A stretch of 64,000 nt of DNA from Chlamydoabsidia padenii (GCA_025330725.1 JAIWND010000008.1:930001-994000); one strand, 5' to 3'. Shown: positions 48,660 through 60,295, counted from the stretch's first letter. The notes: a model not told the origin generated them from the sequence alone. A program made the numbers and translations.

Positions 48660-51295
48660 TTAAACCATCAATTTTTCGATTTCAGTCACCAAATCTTGAC
48701 TTTCCCTGATAAAGTCAATAGGTGTTGCTTCAAGGACTTGATATTTGGTACGAGGGGAATCCTATTTGGTGTATCACAACAATAAAATCATGTTAGTTAT
48801 ATCATCCTTTTTTTTTTTTTTCGGATCACTTACATTAAAGACTTGTTGGAAGGCCTTGATCTTAAAGTTGTAGGTTTTAAAAGTGGCATCGGTAAACACC
48901 ATACGAGAAGCGACTTCATCGGTTTCCCTTAAAGCAGCCATTTCATTTGCAGATATCTTGAGGAGAGGACCACCAACTTCATCAAAAGCATTTAAAAACA
49001 AATGACCAGTAGCATCTTCAACACTGAAGGAAAGCACGTATTTGTAAAGAGGAGCGTCGTGGTTCTTTTGACACTTTTCGCATCGCCAATGAGAGACTTC
49101 TTGTATCAATTTCTTGCGACAATCAGGGCAGCCAGGGTAGGAGTAGTTTTCGTTTTTAAAAAACATGATGGTTCCACGAGTAACAAAGTAGTCAGCCTAT
49201 ACATATAAAAGGGAATTGTTGATTAGTGCATGTCGATAGAGCCATTTTTTCTTTCTTTATCATGTGCTTACTCTTTCGCTTTCGCCGAGCTTTCGATCCT
49301 TTGCTTCTTGGATGGTCAATTTGGGTGCGCTGTTGGGTGCAAAAGCACCAGAATCTGATGACATCACATTGCTGTAGGTGGAGAATGAAGTGCTTTGACC
49401 TTGGCTGTTATACCTATACATAGTCAAAAGACAAAAAAAAAAAAAATTCAATTAGTCACGATAAGATCATTTAAAAAGTCCAATTGATTTGTTATTTAGC
49501 TTACCATTGTTGCAATTTTTGAGCTTCAGGGATTTCAGGGTCCCTTTTAATATTACCAGAGGCAGCTAAAGAGAGACTACGGCCGTTAAAGTCGTTCACC
49601 CGGACGCCTTTGCACGCAACGACGGGAGTTCCACTAGCATCAAAAGATTCGGCTACTCGATCCCAGAGAGTGAGCCTGATTTGTTTTTGAGTATCATCCA
49701 CAAGAGACAATTCCCTTTTCTTGGTCTAGGATATGATAATAGATATAATTGATATGTGAGTAAAGATCGTTTACAGTAATATGGATGTATCATTTTAAAC
49801 TTACGGGCCTGCCGGTTGCTTTAGCTACGATTTCTTGAATTCCAGAATCTTCAACAACAACACCAATGATATCTATTATAAAAATAAAAACATGTTAGTC
49901 AATAGCATATACAGCATATCCAGATACCCACAATAGATATACATATATTTATTACTTACCAATAGTAGCACCCTTTTCATGATTGTCCATATCAGCGATC
50001 TTTACAAAGCTGTAGTTCATTTCCGGGATAGCTTGTTCATCAGAGCACTTTTGATTGGTGGACACCATAGTGCAGTAATCAAAAAGACAAGATTAGTCAG
50101 TAATTAGCAAAGAATGAAGGATCTTTTTGGTTTTCCTTACCTGTTCAACTTCAGTAGTATGATCAAATGTGAGTTCATATTCATTGTTCAAAGTCGAGAA
50201 TTGTTTCTTGGCCATAGTGACACGAGCATGAGAGATATAATAGACCTAGAATAATATAAACCCAGGGTTAAAACAAGATAATAGTCGTCGATTTTTACTT
50301 ACTCGTCCTTCTTCCAGAAGAGGGTACAATCGATCGACTTGTTCTTTGAAGGCAGTTGCCTTGATTTCACCCTATGTAAGTTAAAAAAAAAAAGAAGGGT
50401 TAATGATGTGAAAAACAAAGGCAGGCTAGTTACCCACTTCAAGTTACTTACCGTTTGATCCAACAGATTGACACTGAAGAGTTTTCCTTCTGATCGTTGG
50501 TTTGCCCAGGTTTTGATATCAGATTTTTGAGTCACACGAGCCTTGATCACCCACCTAAAAACCAACAATACCGACAATAATTAAAAAAAAAGGGGGGGGG
50601 AGGTTTAGACCATTTGACACTTTTGTCAAATTATTCACATCCCCCAGAGTTATACTTACTTGTTTTGATAAGGATTCAGGCCCTTGATAGGAAACAGAGA
50701 TGCTTCAAGTTGCTTGTTGACCGAACCAGTTGCATAACTGCTACCACTGCTTTGCATAAAGAGAGGTTGGGCTTGTTGCTGTTGCTGTTGTTGTTGTTGT
50801 TGTTGTACTTGTTGTTGAGGCGCACCGGTGGCTGGTCTGGCAGGCGTAGCACCATCAATACTGGCAGGTTCACCAAGACGAGTGGAAATACTATTTGAGA
50901 CCACTTCCAATTGTAAAACAATCAAGATTCTATAAAATATAAAGATATTGTATGTTAAACTACGTTTAAAAAACACATACCCTACTTCAAAATACTACTT
51001 CCCGCCCCCCTCCTTTCTGTTATGATATTACCTTCGACTTTGAGCCAAATTACAAACCGATTCAGTAAGACGAATGAGTGTAAATTTTTTGAGTTTGTTT
51101 TCTTCCACCAAAGTCGAGTGTACAGTAGCCAACATTGCTATTGCAGGACAAAATAAAAAGTGGAGTTAGTATGATAACTTGTTTCTTTTCTTCATTACCT
51201 TGCATAAAATGAGTACCGTCAGAGATAATGATTCTATAAAGTATACACAGAAAGAACATTGGAGTGTGGCCAAGTCAACTAGACTGTTTTTTTTT

Positions 51296-51332
<37 letters not shown>

Positions 51333-51465
51333 TATAGCGTGTCCCACCGTTAGAAGTTGAGATGGCCTTGATGTTAATAATCTGGACCACACAGTTGTTG
51401 TGTAGAGGGTTGGTCAAGTCATTGTCGTGCAATATCTGGATAGCGCCTTGAGTCAATTGGCTCAT
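48660..51465 (-). CDS. RFA1: Replication protein A large subunit (RPA70)
   Basis: Thirteen exons (51332-51465, 51199-51233, 51032-51137, 50660-50929, 50452-50554, 50303-50371, 50141-50245, 49960-50047, 49805-49872, 49505-49725, 49272-49413, 48834-49196, 48660-48761) give 601 aa, a normal Rpa1 length. It binds single-stranded DNA in replication, repair and checkpoint signalling. Domains in order are the N-terminal OB fold ([10 protein letters not shown]), a Gln-rich linker (about eleven Gln), DBD-A ([20 protein letters not shown]), DBD-B ([27 protein letters not shown]) and DBD-C with its zinc ribbon (CPDCRKKL and WRCEKC: C-x2-C-x13-C-x2-C). Exon 2 is 35 nt. Intron 1 begins GT followed by 32 A. 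A GCGGGATTTGAA element lies 101 bp upstream. Confidence 0.96.
51298..51329. repeat. 32-nt poly(T) (poly-A after RPA1 donor)
   Basis: In the sense of RPA1 this is A32 directly after the GT of intron 1. Confidence 0.85.
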
Positions 51466-51565
51466 GATTAAAAAGAATTGATTTGGGAAAAGTAAAAGTG
51501 AAAGAAAAGAAAAACACTTCGGACTCGCGCAATGAATTTTATCACACGAAACGCGATCAATGTTT

Positions 51566-51577
51566 TTCAAATCCCGC
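51566..51577 (-). promoter_or_regulatory. GCGGGATTTGAA element, exact copy upstream of RPA1
   Basis: Exact 12-mer in RPA1 sense orientation, 101 bp before the ATG. Confidence 0.5.
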
Positions 51578-51760
51578 TCTTCTGGCGTAGTTTGAATCAG
51601 CCGCTTTGCCCCAATGGATCTATTGAAACTGGGTTAATGTTTCAAAAGTGAACCATCGAATAAACTAGAGACAATGAACTAAAAAAGGAGCAGCTGTTAT
51701 GAAGATATATAGTGCCAATCACACAATGGATTTCCCTATTATTCAAAACTGAGTGGGCGA

Positions 51761-51772
51761 GCGGGACTTGAA
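51761..51772 (+). promoter_or_regulatory. GCGGGACTTGAA element upstream of SPRTN-like gene
   Basis: One-mismatch copy in the sense orientation, about 80 bp before the ATG. It superficially resembles a tRNA T-arm, but no matching stems exist. Confidence 0.5.
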
Positions 51773-51852
51773 CCTTGACATGGAATTCAAAATGGGGGTT
51801 TTTATTCTAATTCGATTTCCTTCTATTCTTTTTTTCTTTCATACCCTACATT

Positions 51853-53448
51853 ATGGATATTCCTCCTATCAGCAACTCGACGAACGATGATGAAGCTTTT
51901 GCCAGGGCTTTACAAGAAGAAGAAGATAATCTATACAAACAACACATCCGTATGAATGCTCTGGTGAAGGCTGATCAAACACTTGCCCTTCAATTACAGG
52001 ATGAACTGACAGCAACAAGTTTGGAAAATGACCTCGCTTTGGCTCGACAACTACAACAAGAGGACTCGAAAGATAAATCACATCCAGCAAATGCGAGTCC
52101 ATCTGTAATTGACGATACCTGTTTGATAACATCACCTATTCCACCCAGTAATGATTGGTCCAACCTCATTCCATTGAAAAGAAAAGATATTATTGACCTC
52201 GATGACGACGACCAGGATCCTGATCTCGCCTTGGCAAAACAGCTACAACAAGAAGAAGACGACAAACTCAAGCTCCTGAAAGTATCTGGTTCCACTACTA
52301 CTACAACTTCTTCTTCTTCATCTTCCACGCCTTTTTCCTTTGAAGGTGGTGCTCTGTGTACTTTGGATGATGAAAATGATCCCAATCCTGATCTTCATGG
52401 ACTCTTTTTGGTATTCAATGATATATACTTCTCAGGAAGATTGAATATGGTGGAGGTAATAATAAAAAAGGCACTCATATATTCACACAAGGCATTAACT
52501 TTATATTGTTCGTTCCCAAAATAGGTAAAATGGTCAAAAAAGATGACACGATGGTAAGGGAAACAGAGGATGGGTAAAATATAACTGATAAAAAATTAAC
52601 TGTTATTGTGTTATAGTGCTGGAACCTGCCGATATCAACCTGCTGCTGGATTATGTACCATCACTTTATCAGAAGCTCTTCTCAAATTTCGCCCAAGATC
52701 TGACATGGTCAATACCCTTTTGGTAAGAATCGGGAATCTAATACATATCACATGTTGATACTGATCGGCCTTTACATTAATTAATAGCATGAAATGATCC
52801 ATGCACTACTATTTGTGACACATCGGATTGATAATCATGGCAAGTGCCAATATCTGTCATGCAGAAACTTAACAACTACTAATCATGACAAATATATTTT
52901 TAGAATCCCATGGACCTGAATTCCTTTGTGAAGCAGCTCGAATAAACAAATTGGCGGGAACAAATATCACTGTTTATCACACGTAAGTAGGAAATATAAT
53001 GGCCTGATAGAATTTTTACTCTCTCTTTCCCTCTCTCAATAGATTCCATGATGAAGTCAATCATTACAAGACACATATTTGGAAATGCAACGTAAGTAAA
53101 AAAGAAGAATTCAATAATTATACGACCAACTGATTTTTTTTATATATAAAAACAACAATGATAGGGCCCGTGTCAACATAAACCACCTTTTTATGGTATA
53201 GTCAGTCGATCCATGAACAGGTAAAAATACCACAAGAATGACTAGATGAGAATATCAATACTAATGAATAATATAGACCACCACAAAAAGCCGATCGATG
53301 GTTTCTGGATCACCTAGCATCATGCGGCGGGACCTTTGAGAAAATAGCCTCACCACCACCAAAAACCAAGAAACAGAAGAAACAAGCCAAAGAAGATGAT
53401 GATCCTATGACCAAGAAAATGACCGACTACCTTCTTCGTGACGATTAG
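51853..53448 (+). CDS. SprT-like metalloprotease, SPRTN/DVC1 type (DNA-protein crosslink repair)
   Basis: Eight exons (51853-52455, 52525-52553, 52617-52722, 52788-52839, 52904-52982, 53043-53091, 53165-53220, 53277-53448) give 381 aa. Spartan-type proteases digest proteins crosslinked to DNA. The SprT domain shows the zinc site HEMIH and the third ligand in ESHGPEF, preceded by PDLHGLFLVFNDIYFSGRL and followed by NITVYHTFHDEVNHYKTH and the zinc-ribbon-like WKCN-GPCQHKPPFYG, with a last Cys in ASCGG. Three short acidic, Leu/Gln helices (AFARALQEEED, DLALARQLQQED, DLALAKQLQQEED) precede the protease; they look like ubiquitin-interacting motifs, which vertebrate SPRTN instead carries C-terminally as UBZ. 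The C-terminus is Lys-rich. Intron 4 (52840-52903) has a GC donor. Confidence 0.93.
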
Positions 53449-53760
53449 GCTACTCTGAAAATGAACAAGATTAACCAATACCATTACTTACCTGGATTCC
53501 TGAACACATAGTTTAGTTTAATCCATGATACATACACACACTCTTACTATAGCACTACCATTCTCTGTATATAATCTGTAAATAATAAACACTTATTATT
53601 GTGACAACTTTAATTCTTGGTTTATGTATATGTATTGGACATGTTTTAAATGTTTCATTGGAACTAAACCATGTTTGTTTCAATTATCTCCTCCTTTACC
53701 CTGCCATGAGTCCATCATTCTTTTTATTCCCTTGTTTTCCTTCCAAGAGTGATATAACAA
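53449..53760. other. short spacer before the CsbD-like gene
   Basis: Terminator of the SPRTN-like gene (AATAAA at 53584) and promoter of the small gene. Nothing distinctive seen. Confidence 0.5.
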
Positions 53761-54228
53761 ATGACAACACCACCATCATCATCATCATCATCTCATACTA
53801 TCATCCCAACAACAAACAATCAAGATGATCCTGAATCGATGTTAGGAACCCAAGTAGAGACACCATCACAACAGTCATATACACCATCCATGGGTGAAGA
53901 CCCCGTATGGATGAAATGTAAAAGTGCAGTTTTCAGAGGAGCAGGTGCTGCTCAAGCCAAGATTGGAAATGTCACAGGAATAAATGGATTAGAACATCGG
54001 GGACAAGAATGGGAAACATGGGCTTCACGAACCGCCGATCAAGCAAATGTGTTGACGGAACAAGGGGCGCCAAGTCGACTACATGGTGAATATAATCGAT
54101 GGATGGGGTATATCGGGAAAGCACTCGGGCATGTGTCTGGTGATGAAGAAATGGAAATTAAAGGGATGCAACGAACGGAACAGGCTAACGATGAGATTGA
54201 ACAAGCAAGACGTAAATCTTCTGCATGA
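53761..54228 (+). CDS. Small CsbD/Hmp1-like protein
   Basis: An intronless frame of 155 aa. The N-terminal third is Ser/Thr/Gln-rich and disordered. The rest shows alternating small amphipathic segments typical of the fungal CsbD-like group (also described as mismatch/cruciform DNA recognition proteins): FRGAGAAQAKIGNVTGINGL, GEYNRWMGYIGKALGHVSG and DEEMEIKGMQRTEQANDEIE. The pattern GK-hydrophobic-G-x-V-S/T-G-D/N-E followed by E-x2-x-K-G is the family hallmark. CsbD proteins are stress-induced and of unclear biochemical role. The start is the first ATG, directly before the Ser run. Identification is by pattern only, so moderate confidence; the gene itself is probably real. Confidence 0.6.
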   Translation: MTTPPSSSSSSHTIIPTTNNQDDPESMLGTQVETPSQQSYTPSMGEDPVWMKCKSAVFRGAGAAQAKIGNVTGINGLEHRGQEWETWASRTADQANVLTEQGAPSRLHGEYNRWMGYIGKALGHVSGDEEMEIKGMQRTEQANDEIEQARRKSSA

Positions 54229-54376
54229 AAGCGGAATTTCAATATTTTCATTTTATTTTTTCATCGCTTATCTTTTTCTCACGATTCATCCATCTCGGGC
54301 GGTCTTTTAAAAAAGTGTAAAATAAAATTAAAAAGGATTTTGCCTCAAATCTTTCCTCTTCTTCCTCATTATATCC

Positions 54377-55300
54377 ATGGCTCTTTTAGTTAACAGACTT
54401 TGTAGAACTGGACATTCACTTGCCAGGACTTCTTTAAACAACTATGTTTCTACTAGTAATAGCATTGGTGCGGCACATTGGAATCGATCGACACTCCGGA
54501 CGTTTGCAACCACCACTCATCTCCACAACAAAAACAGCGGCAACAATCAAGAAACCAGCACCAAGCAAAAAGAAGGACTCAACTCAAAGTTTCGACGATT
54601 CTTCCAACCCATCTCATATAGTGATCCAAGCAACGACAAACTCCGGGGAAGCTGCGACTGTAGCACGTCTTCGGTCCAACGAAACAAGTTCGATCCTGCC
54701 GATACTTCTCTGGAAGGTTTACTGGAAAACAATCGACAATGGGCTGCTGCTGTTATACAAGAAGATCCGGAATTCTTTAAAACCATTGCCTTACAACAGG
54801 AGCCGAAGATCTTATGGATAGGTAAAAAAAAAAAAAAAAAAAAAGTGAAGGAGGTGGAGTATGAAATGGTTTGGATGGTGACTCAAAATGATGATGGTGA
54901 TAGGTTGCTCCGATTCACGTGTACCAGCAAATCAAATTGTACAGTTGGGTCCTGGTGAAATCTTTGTCCATCGAAATATCGCCAATGTTGTCAATCATGC
55001 GGATCTCAATTGTCTCTCTGTCATCCAATATGCTGTTGAAGCCTTAAAAGTGGAACATATCATTGTTTGTGGTAAGTGTTTTTTTTGGGGGGGTGGGTGG
55101 GGGAAGGAATCCGGATAATGGGAATACGACCTTGACTCATTCTTTATCATCTAGGTCACTACAATTGTGGAGGTGTCACTGCTGCTTTGTCCAACAAATC
55201 ATTAGGGTTAATTGATAATTGGTTACGAAGTATCAAGGATGTGTATCGATGTAAGTAGACACCTTCAAGGGAAACATAGGGGTTACTTACTAATCAAGAA

Positions 55301-55340
<40 letters not shown>

Positions 55341-55648
55341 GTGTAGTGCATGAATCTGAATTCGACAATCTCAAGGATGAAGGCTCACGGATCAGAAAAC
55401 TGGTGGAACTGAATGCCATCAACTCTGCTAAAAATGTATGTCATTCTGTCATTGTGCAGAACGCTTGGGAAAAGGGGCAAAAACTCACAGTACATGCTTG
55501 GGCCTATGACATTGAAGATGGGTAAGTTATAAAAAAAAAAAGATCATATATTTTGGTAATTAACTATTCATTTCCATGTAGGCGTGCCAAGAAACTTGAC
55601 TGGGTGGTAGACAACAACTCGAAACTTCACAGCATTTACAAAATCTAG
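54377..55648 (+). CDS. Beta-carbonic anhydrase, probably mitochondrial
   Basis: Five exons (54377-54821, 54904-55071, 55155-55250, 55347-55521, 55582-55648) give 316 aa. It hydrates CO2 to bicarbonate. Active-site segments are all present: CSDSRVP (zinc Cys and the Asp-Arg dyad), [13 protein letters not shown], and HYNCGG (zinc His and Cys), plus [14 protein letters not shown] and [14 protein letters not shown]. About 100 residues precede the domain, starting with a basic, Ser/Arg-rich, acid-poor leader ([18 protein letters not shown]) that looks like a mitochondrial presequence. Intron 1 begins GT followed by 21 A, and intron 3 carries a 37-nt T run just before its acceptor. A CGGGCGGTCTTTTAAAA patch lies about 65-80 bp upstream. 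Confidence 0.95.
55303..55339. repeat. 37-nt poly(T) in carbonic anhydrase intron 3
   Basis: An uninterrupted T run ending about 7 nt before the acceptor TAG. Confidence 0.85.
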
Positions 55649-55824
55649 TATAGATTACCCCTCCCCCCTCTTTATAATGATCCCCATACTTTAGTTTAGA
55701 TAATACATCACGCACAAATACAATAAAAGTGGATTATGAATCCACCATTGTCTATTTTATTACAAGTTTTTTTTTTTTAAAAAAAAAAAACGAATAAATA
55801 TTATAATCTATAGTGACTATATAA

Positions 55825-57181
55825 CTAAATAAATGATAGATCAAGGGTATTTGAAGAATGGCCAAGGTTGAATGCATAGGATCCCAAAGAGTCTTCTTCG
55901 GATGAGCCAGGGGAGATAGTAGTCATATCAGGACTGACGACCATCATGGGACTTGGTGGTAAAGGTGTGTTGACAGCTGTTTGGAATGATAGTGGTGAAT
56001 ACACTGGCTCCATATCATTGTTGCTTGTGCGACATTCTGGGGGTGGTTGAGAGACTGACCGTAAACTGTTACTGTTACTGTTGTTATTATTATTATTGAT
56101 CCAATACCCCGGTGTCGATTTATCCATCACGTTAGGAGTTGGATTGGTAGATGATGATGGTGTGGTGACAAGCATTTTAAATGGTTCATCCATAGGTTGA
56201 TATTGATTCTGAAATTGTTGATTGGGTGGCAAAGATGGTGTTGATACGGATCGACGATGATGCAGAGTCCGTGTGTTAGTCTGATTATTGCTCTTTTCCA
56301 CTGCTAAAGTATCAGTCGGTTCCCATTTCATGCTATTATCATTGTCCAGTCGTTGCTGTCGTTCAATAAGCTGTCGGATCTGTACTTGTTGCTGTTGTTG
56401 GATCTTTCTTGATTCTTCAAGACCATTAAATAATGTGGAGAAGCTTTCTTGTAAAGTATAGAATTGTTGAAGAAGATCGCTTTGTGACATTTGCAGCATG
56501 GCAAAGGAAGCTTGAATGTCCCCTGTTTCACGACGCAAGGTTTCCGAGTCCATTGATTTCCGTTTAATGTCCTTTAATAGATCCGATCGTCCCCTGATAA
56601 ACTTTGTATGTGAGAATTCCCAAATTTCCTTGTCGCTTGATCGTTGTCCTCTTGGTGATTTACTAATTTTGTGGAAGCCATACCTATTATCAAGAATGAT
56701 GATTAGTATCAATTGGTTATTACTAACAAATCAAATAATAAACTTACATGTTCAATAGCCGTACAAAGCTTGAAAAATTGCTATGTTTAAAGTGTGCAGG
56801 AAGTACCTGGGCAGCAAATGTTTTAGCATTGACTATTGAGAAGGAAGTACCAGAAGGACACCAAGACATGAGATTAGCATAAGTATTGTTTTCGAGCATA
56901 CTATACAATAAGTATATATAAAGAGTTAGTCGTGCTTGTGACAAAGTTGGAGGGATCAAGACTTACTCGTATAGTTTCTGGATAAAAGTGCTAACTGTCT
57001 TTTTTGATGACTTTCTCTTGTTCAGTGACGTTAATGATGAAGTTGCCATTGTCATATTACTATTGTCATCATTAAAGGTAGGTGTGAGTTCATACATATC
57101 ACTCATACAGTCAGAGTTGTAATCAGACGAAGATCCATTGCCGCTGTAGGGGTTTGGTGACAGAAAAGAAGGTGATGCCAT
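55825..57181 (-). CDS. Heat-shock-factor-type transcription factor
   Basis: Three exons (56967-57181, 56748-56900, 55825-56683) give 408 aa. The HSF DNA-binding domain is rebuilt across all three: VSTFIQKLY then DMLENNTYANLMSWCPSG, TSFSIVNAKTFAAQVLPAHF, HSNFSSFVRLLNMYGFHKI and EIWEFSHTKFIRGRSDLLKD. The recognition helix FKHSNFSSFVRLLN is canonical. A heptad-type stretch (LRRETGDIQASFAMLQMSQS, FYTLQESFSTLF, EESRKIQQQQQVQIRQL) fits a trimerisation coiled coil. The C-terminal half is Asn/Ser/Pro-rich and probably activating. I cannot separate a true Hsf1 orthologue from Sfl1/Skn7-like paralogues. Skn7 is unlikely because no receiver domain is present. A CCATCGGCGTTTTAAC element and a 40-nt A run lie upstream. 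Confidence 0.92.
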
Positions 57182-57271
57182 ACTGTTTAGTCGGTAGTGG
57201 TTGTATGCGATTGTATGGTTAAAATTAAAGAAGGATTCAAAAGAATTAAAAAAAAAAAGAGAGAAGTGTTG

Positions 57272-57277
<6 letters not shown>

Positions 57278-57317
<40 letters not shown>
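57278..57317. repeat. 40-nt poly(A) tract upstream of HSF-type gene
   Basis: Uninterrupted A run about 100-140 bp before the ATG, followed at 57333-57344 by GTTAAAACGCCG. Confidence 0.85.
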
Positions 57318-57319
<2 letters not shown>

Positions 57320-57601
57320 CTTTATGCCATGGGTTAAAACGCCGATGGAATTATCAGTTGTTGGTTTCATGCGTACTCCAATCACAGTCGCCTGATTTCA
57401 CATTGTCTTAATCGATACAGGTATCATGAATAGAGAGATAACAAACAGTATAAAGTAGATGGACTATGTAAAAGTTTTGTTTATTTTAAATAATGGAAGT
57501 AAAAGTAACCGACGATAACAGAGGTGGGAGGGGGGTAATGAGGACTATGCTATTGTAAATCTTTGATATGTAATCTATCAGTCTTTGTTTGTTTCATCCA
57601 A

Positions 57602-60295
57602 TTATCGTTTTCGGCGCTTGTTCGCAATATCTAGGGCTTTGGTCATAGCAGTCTGTAATGGATCGAGTACCTATCGGAAGTTCAAATGTGATGTGAGATC
57701 ATTAGTCTATACATTGTCATGGTGTATACTTTATACTTACCTCTTTACCACGATCAACATCACCACGATGACTATTCACTGTGATAAGCACTTCTTTGTA
57801 TTTCTTTTGTTGTCTCTTCAAGCCATCCACCATTCTAGCATTCTTGTCAGCACGGTATGGATCATTAGAGGACCAGAAATGTCGAAGGATTTCATTTGTC
57901 GCTGAGTGATAACCTTGAATAGCCAATAGTGCAGGTGCAGGCAGTTTTTCATCTATGAAGGGAAAAGAAAGAAGAAGATGAAGAAGGGTCAGTCAGAATA
58001 CGTTTATGGTGATGGGAGAGAGTGGTTTACCAGAGACACTGGACTTTTCATAGTAACGACTTCTTTTTCGAACTCGATCTGTCAGATTCATGCAAACCCG
58101 ATCAGCCACTTTAGGATTCATAACATGCTATAAAACAAGAAAGATAAAAGAATTGGTCGAGTCCTTCTGGTTCATAGTGTTTCCTTACCTTGGTCAATTC
58201 AGGCTGCCAGCCTTCAAAATGATGTTTAAACCCTGATACCAGCTGTTTTGCTTCCTGTTAAAACAAATAAATATGAATTAATACATCGATCTCTTCTTTT
58301 CTTTTTATTCTTTTCCTTTTTTTTTATTACCTGTATGTTCATTTGATCTGTTTTTTCCGTATTGCTTTGACTTTCAAAGTAGCGAGAAGTATCTTGAATG
58401 TCGAGGACGATTTTATCAGGTGGAGAATCATCTTTTAAATCAGTCAGAAGGATTTCATCTTCAATACCAGTCTATAAAAGTGGAGTAGATAAATAAATCA
58501 TCATTATATGTATATATGTATATATATATATATATATATATTAGTGCATACATCAGACGCCCTTGGTTTGGGTTTCCTACGTGAATAAAATCAGAATTGT
58601 CAGATGATGGTATGGTGTCAACCTTTTTATTCAAAACAACTTACGATCGCGGTGTTTCCAGTACACGACTAGCATGCCTGTTAAAACGTCGAATCAATGG
58701 CAAGACCTGAGCATTTCTACCTGCCACCATGGTGAAGTCTGGAGCATTACCACCCTAAAAGATAACGAGTCAGTGTCCTTTTACATGACAATGATTCCTT
58801 TTACTTACTTCAATATGATCTTCAATCGAAGATTCCAAGTCAATCGTCCTTTTGATACGATCCATTTTTGATACATCCGGCGCTTTCGCATTTTCTACAA
58901 GTCCCCACCCCCGACAAACACACACAAAGATTGTTAGTACCAGTAATATGTATATTTTCTTCTTTTTTCAGGGTTCAGTTCCTTACCATCATCTTCTTCT
59001 TGTAAACAGCGGTCAAATATGTCATCATAGGGTGTTAATTGAGATCGTCCCCCTGTTCTAGATCGATGGAAGAATTCTGACGCCAGGAATCGTTTCCAAA
59101 AGTGCTGTTCTGATAACTATAGTATATAGAGCAAGATGTAAGTTCTTTTTGATACACACCCATATTTATTATTACTAGTTGATTTACCTTGTCAGGGACA
59201 TTTGCATCATAAGCACGTTTCACTATATGTGAAGAAGAAGAAGATCGATTAAGTCATAATAGTCCCCTTCCCCCTCCCCTTTTTATTTCCTACTAGTTCT
59301 CTTACCTGATGGATATTCACTGAATATGTTGTGTATGGTTTGACTGGTTAAAGTATACTTGACATCAGAACCTTCTTGTTGACCAGGTTTGAGTTCCACC
59401 ATTCTTGAAGATTTCCCTTTGAGACGACCTTCCCTTGAGACAGCATCCAATTTTAATTTTTGACGATACCGTTTGACATAGGGACTTGACCAGAATTCTT
59501 CTTCAGAGACAATTTTCCCAGCAACCACCAGTTCCATGTGTAGTTTTTGAAGTTCCCGACTGTTAGAGATAAGTTCCTTTCGATCCTTGAATTCTTGTCG
59601 TCGACTGGAGGACATGGCTGCTGGCAGTTTCGATGGCGCGGGTGAGCCTGTGGTGGGTGTGGTTGCATTGGATGGTGGAGTACCAGGTGTCGATAAACTA
59701 GACGAGATCCCACTTGATGGTGGTTCTTGCTGCGGTGTAGATGGTTGTAATTGTGGTGTCGAGGCTCCTAAAGGTGATGCTGCTGTTGAAGGTGTTCCAG
59801 GTGATCCAATACCAGTATTGGGTGTCAGTGGTGCTGGTGTGCCTATCGTTGATGCTGATGTTCCCCGTGCCTTGGCCCATAATTCAGTGACTTGAGCCTT
59901 GATACCTTCTCGTTCGATTAGACCTTTATTGGAGATGAATTGGAAGGTGTAGACCTTGGGTTCAGGATGATTGGTGGTGATTTTAAATAAAACTTTGGCT
60001 GATTCTTTTGGTGTTTGCTGGAGGGCTATAGTATACAGTTTTATAAACAAGTTCAAAAGGAGAGGAGGGTGGCATCAAAAGAGTAAAAAGGTTAGTACGA
60101 TCTTTTTAGTTTGAAGGTGATAAAAAAAAAAAAAAAAAACTTACAAGCAATGGTATCATAATTAATGGATGGGTCCAGTCGAGGTACACCATTTTGCTGC
60201 CAGGCTACGCGCTGAGGAGTGATGAATAAAGACCCTTCTCTTTTTTTATAGAGCACATTGGAACGTAACAAGAGTTTTTCGTTAGCATTCCACAT
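57602..60295 (-). CDS. TFB1: TFIIH core subunit TFB1/p62
   Basis: Twelve exons (60145-60295, 59306-60025, 59188-59222, 58987-59116, 58809-58894, 58645-58754, 58552-58576, 58331-58471, 58189-58254, 58031-58127, 57741-57952, 57602-57670) give 613 aa. TFIIH acts in promoter opening and nucleotide-excision repair. The N-terminal PH domain (LFITPQRVAWQQNG, VLFKITTNHPEPKVYTFQF) binds activators and XPC/Rad4. A long Pro/Thr/Ser/Gly linker follows, then two BSD domains (HMELVVAGKIVSEEEFWSSP; LSEQHFWKRFLASEFFHR) and the C-terminal helical part with GYHSATNEILRHFW, RMVDGLKRQQ and DIANKRRKR. Exon 7 is 25 nt. An exact GCGGGATTTGAA lies 87 bp upstream. The linker (about 100 residues) is longer than in yeast. 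Confidence 0.95.

Larger units (their letters stand above)
51466..51852. promoter_or_regulatory. Bidirectional promoter RPA1 / SPRTN-like
   Basis: A 387-bp divergent promoter between the two start codons. It carries one exact element facing RPA1 (51566-51577) and one single-mismatch element facing the SPRTN-like gene (51761-51772), each about 80-100 bp from its own ATG. Both read GCGGGA-TTGAA toward the gene they precede. Co-regulation of a DNA-damage pair is inference. Confidence 0.55.

Noticed and set aside
51755..51780. GCGGGACTTGAACC, looks like the 3' half of a tRNA gene on the minus strand
   Set aside because: No T-stem pairing, no acceptor stem partner and no D or anticodon arm upstream; it is a copy of the recurring promoter-like element.
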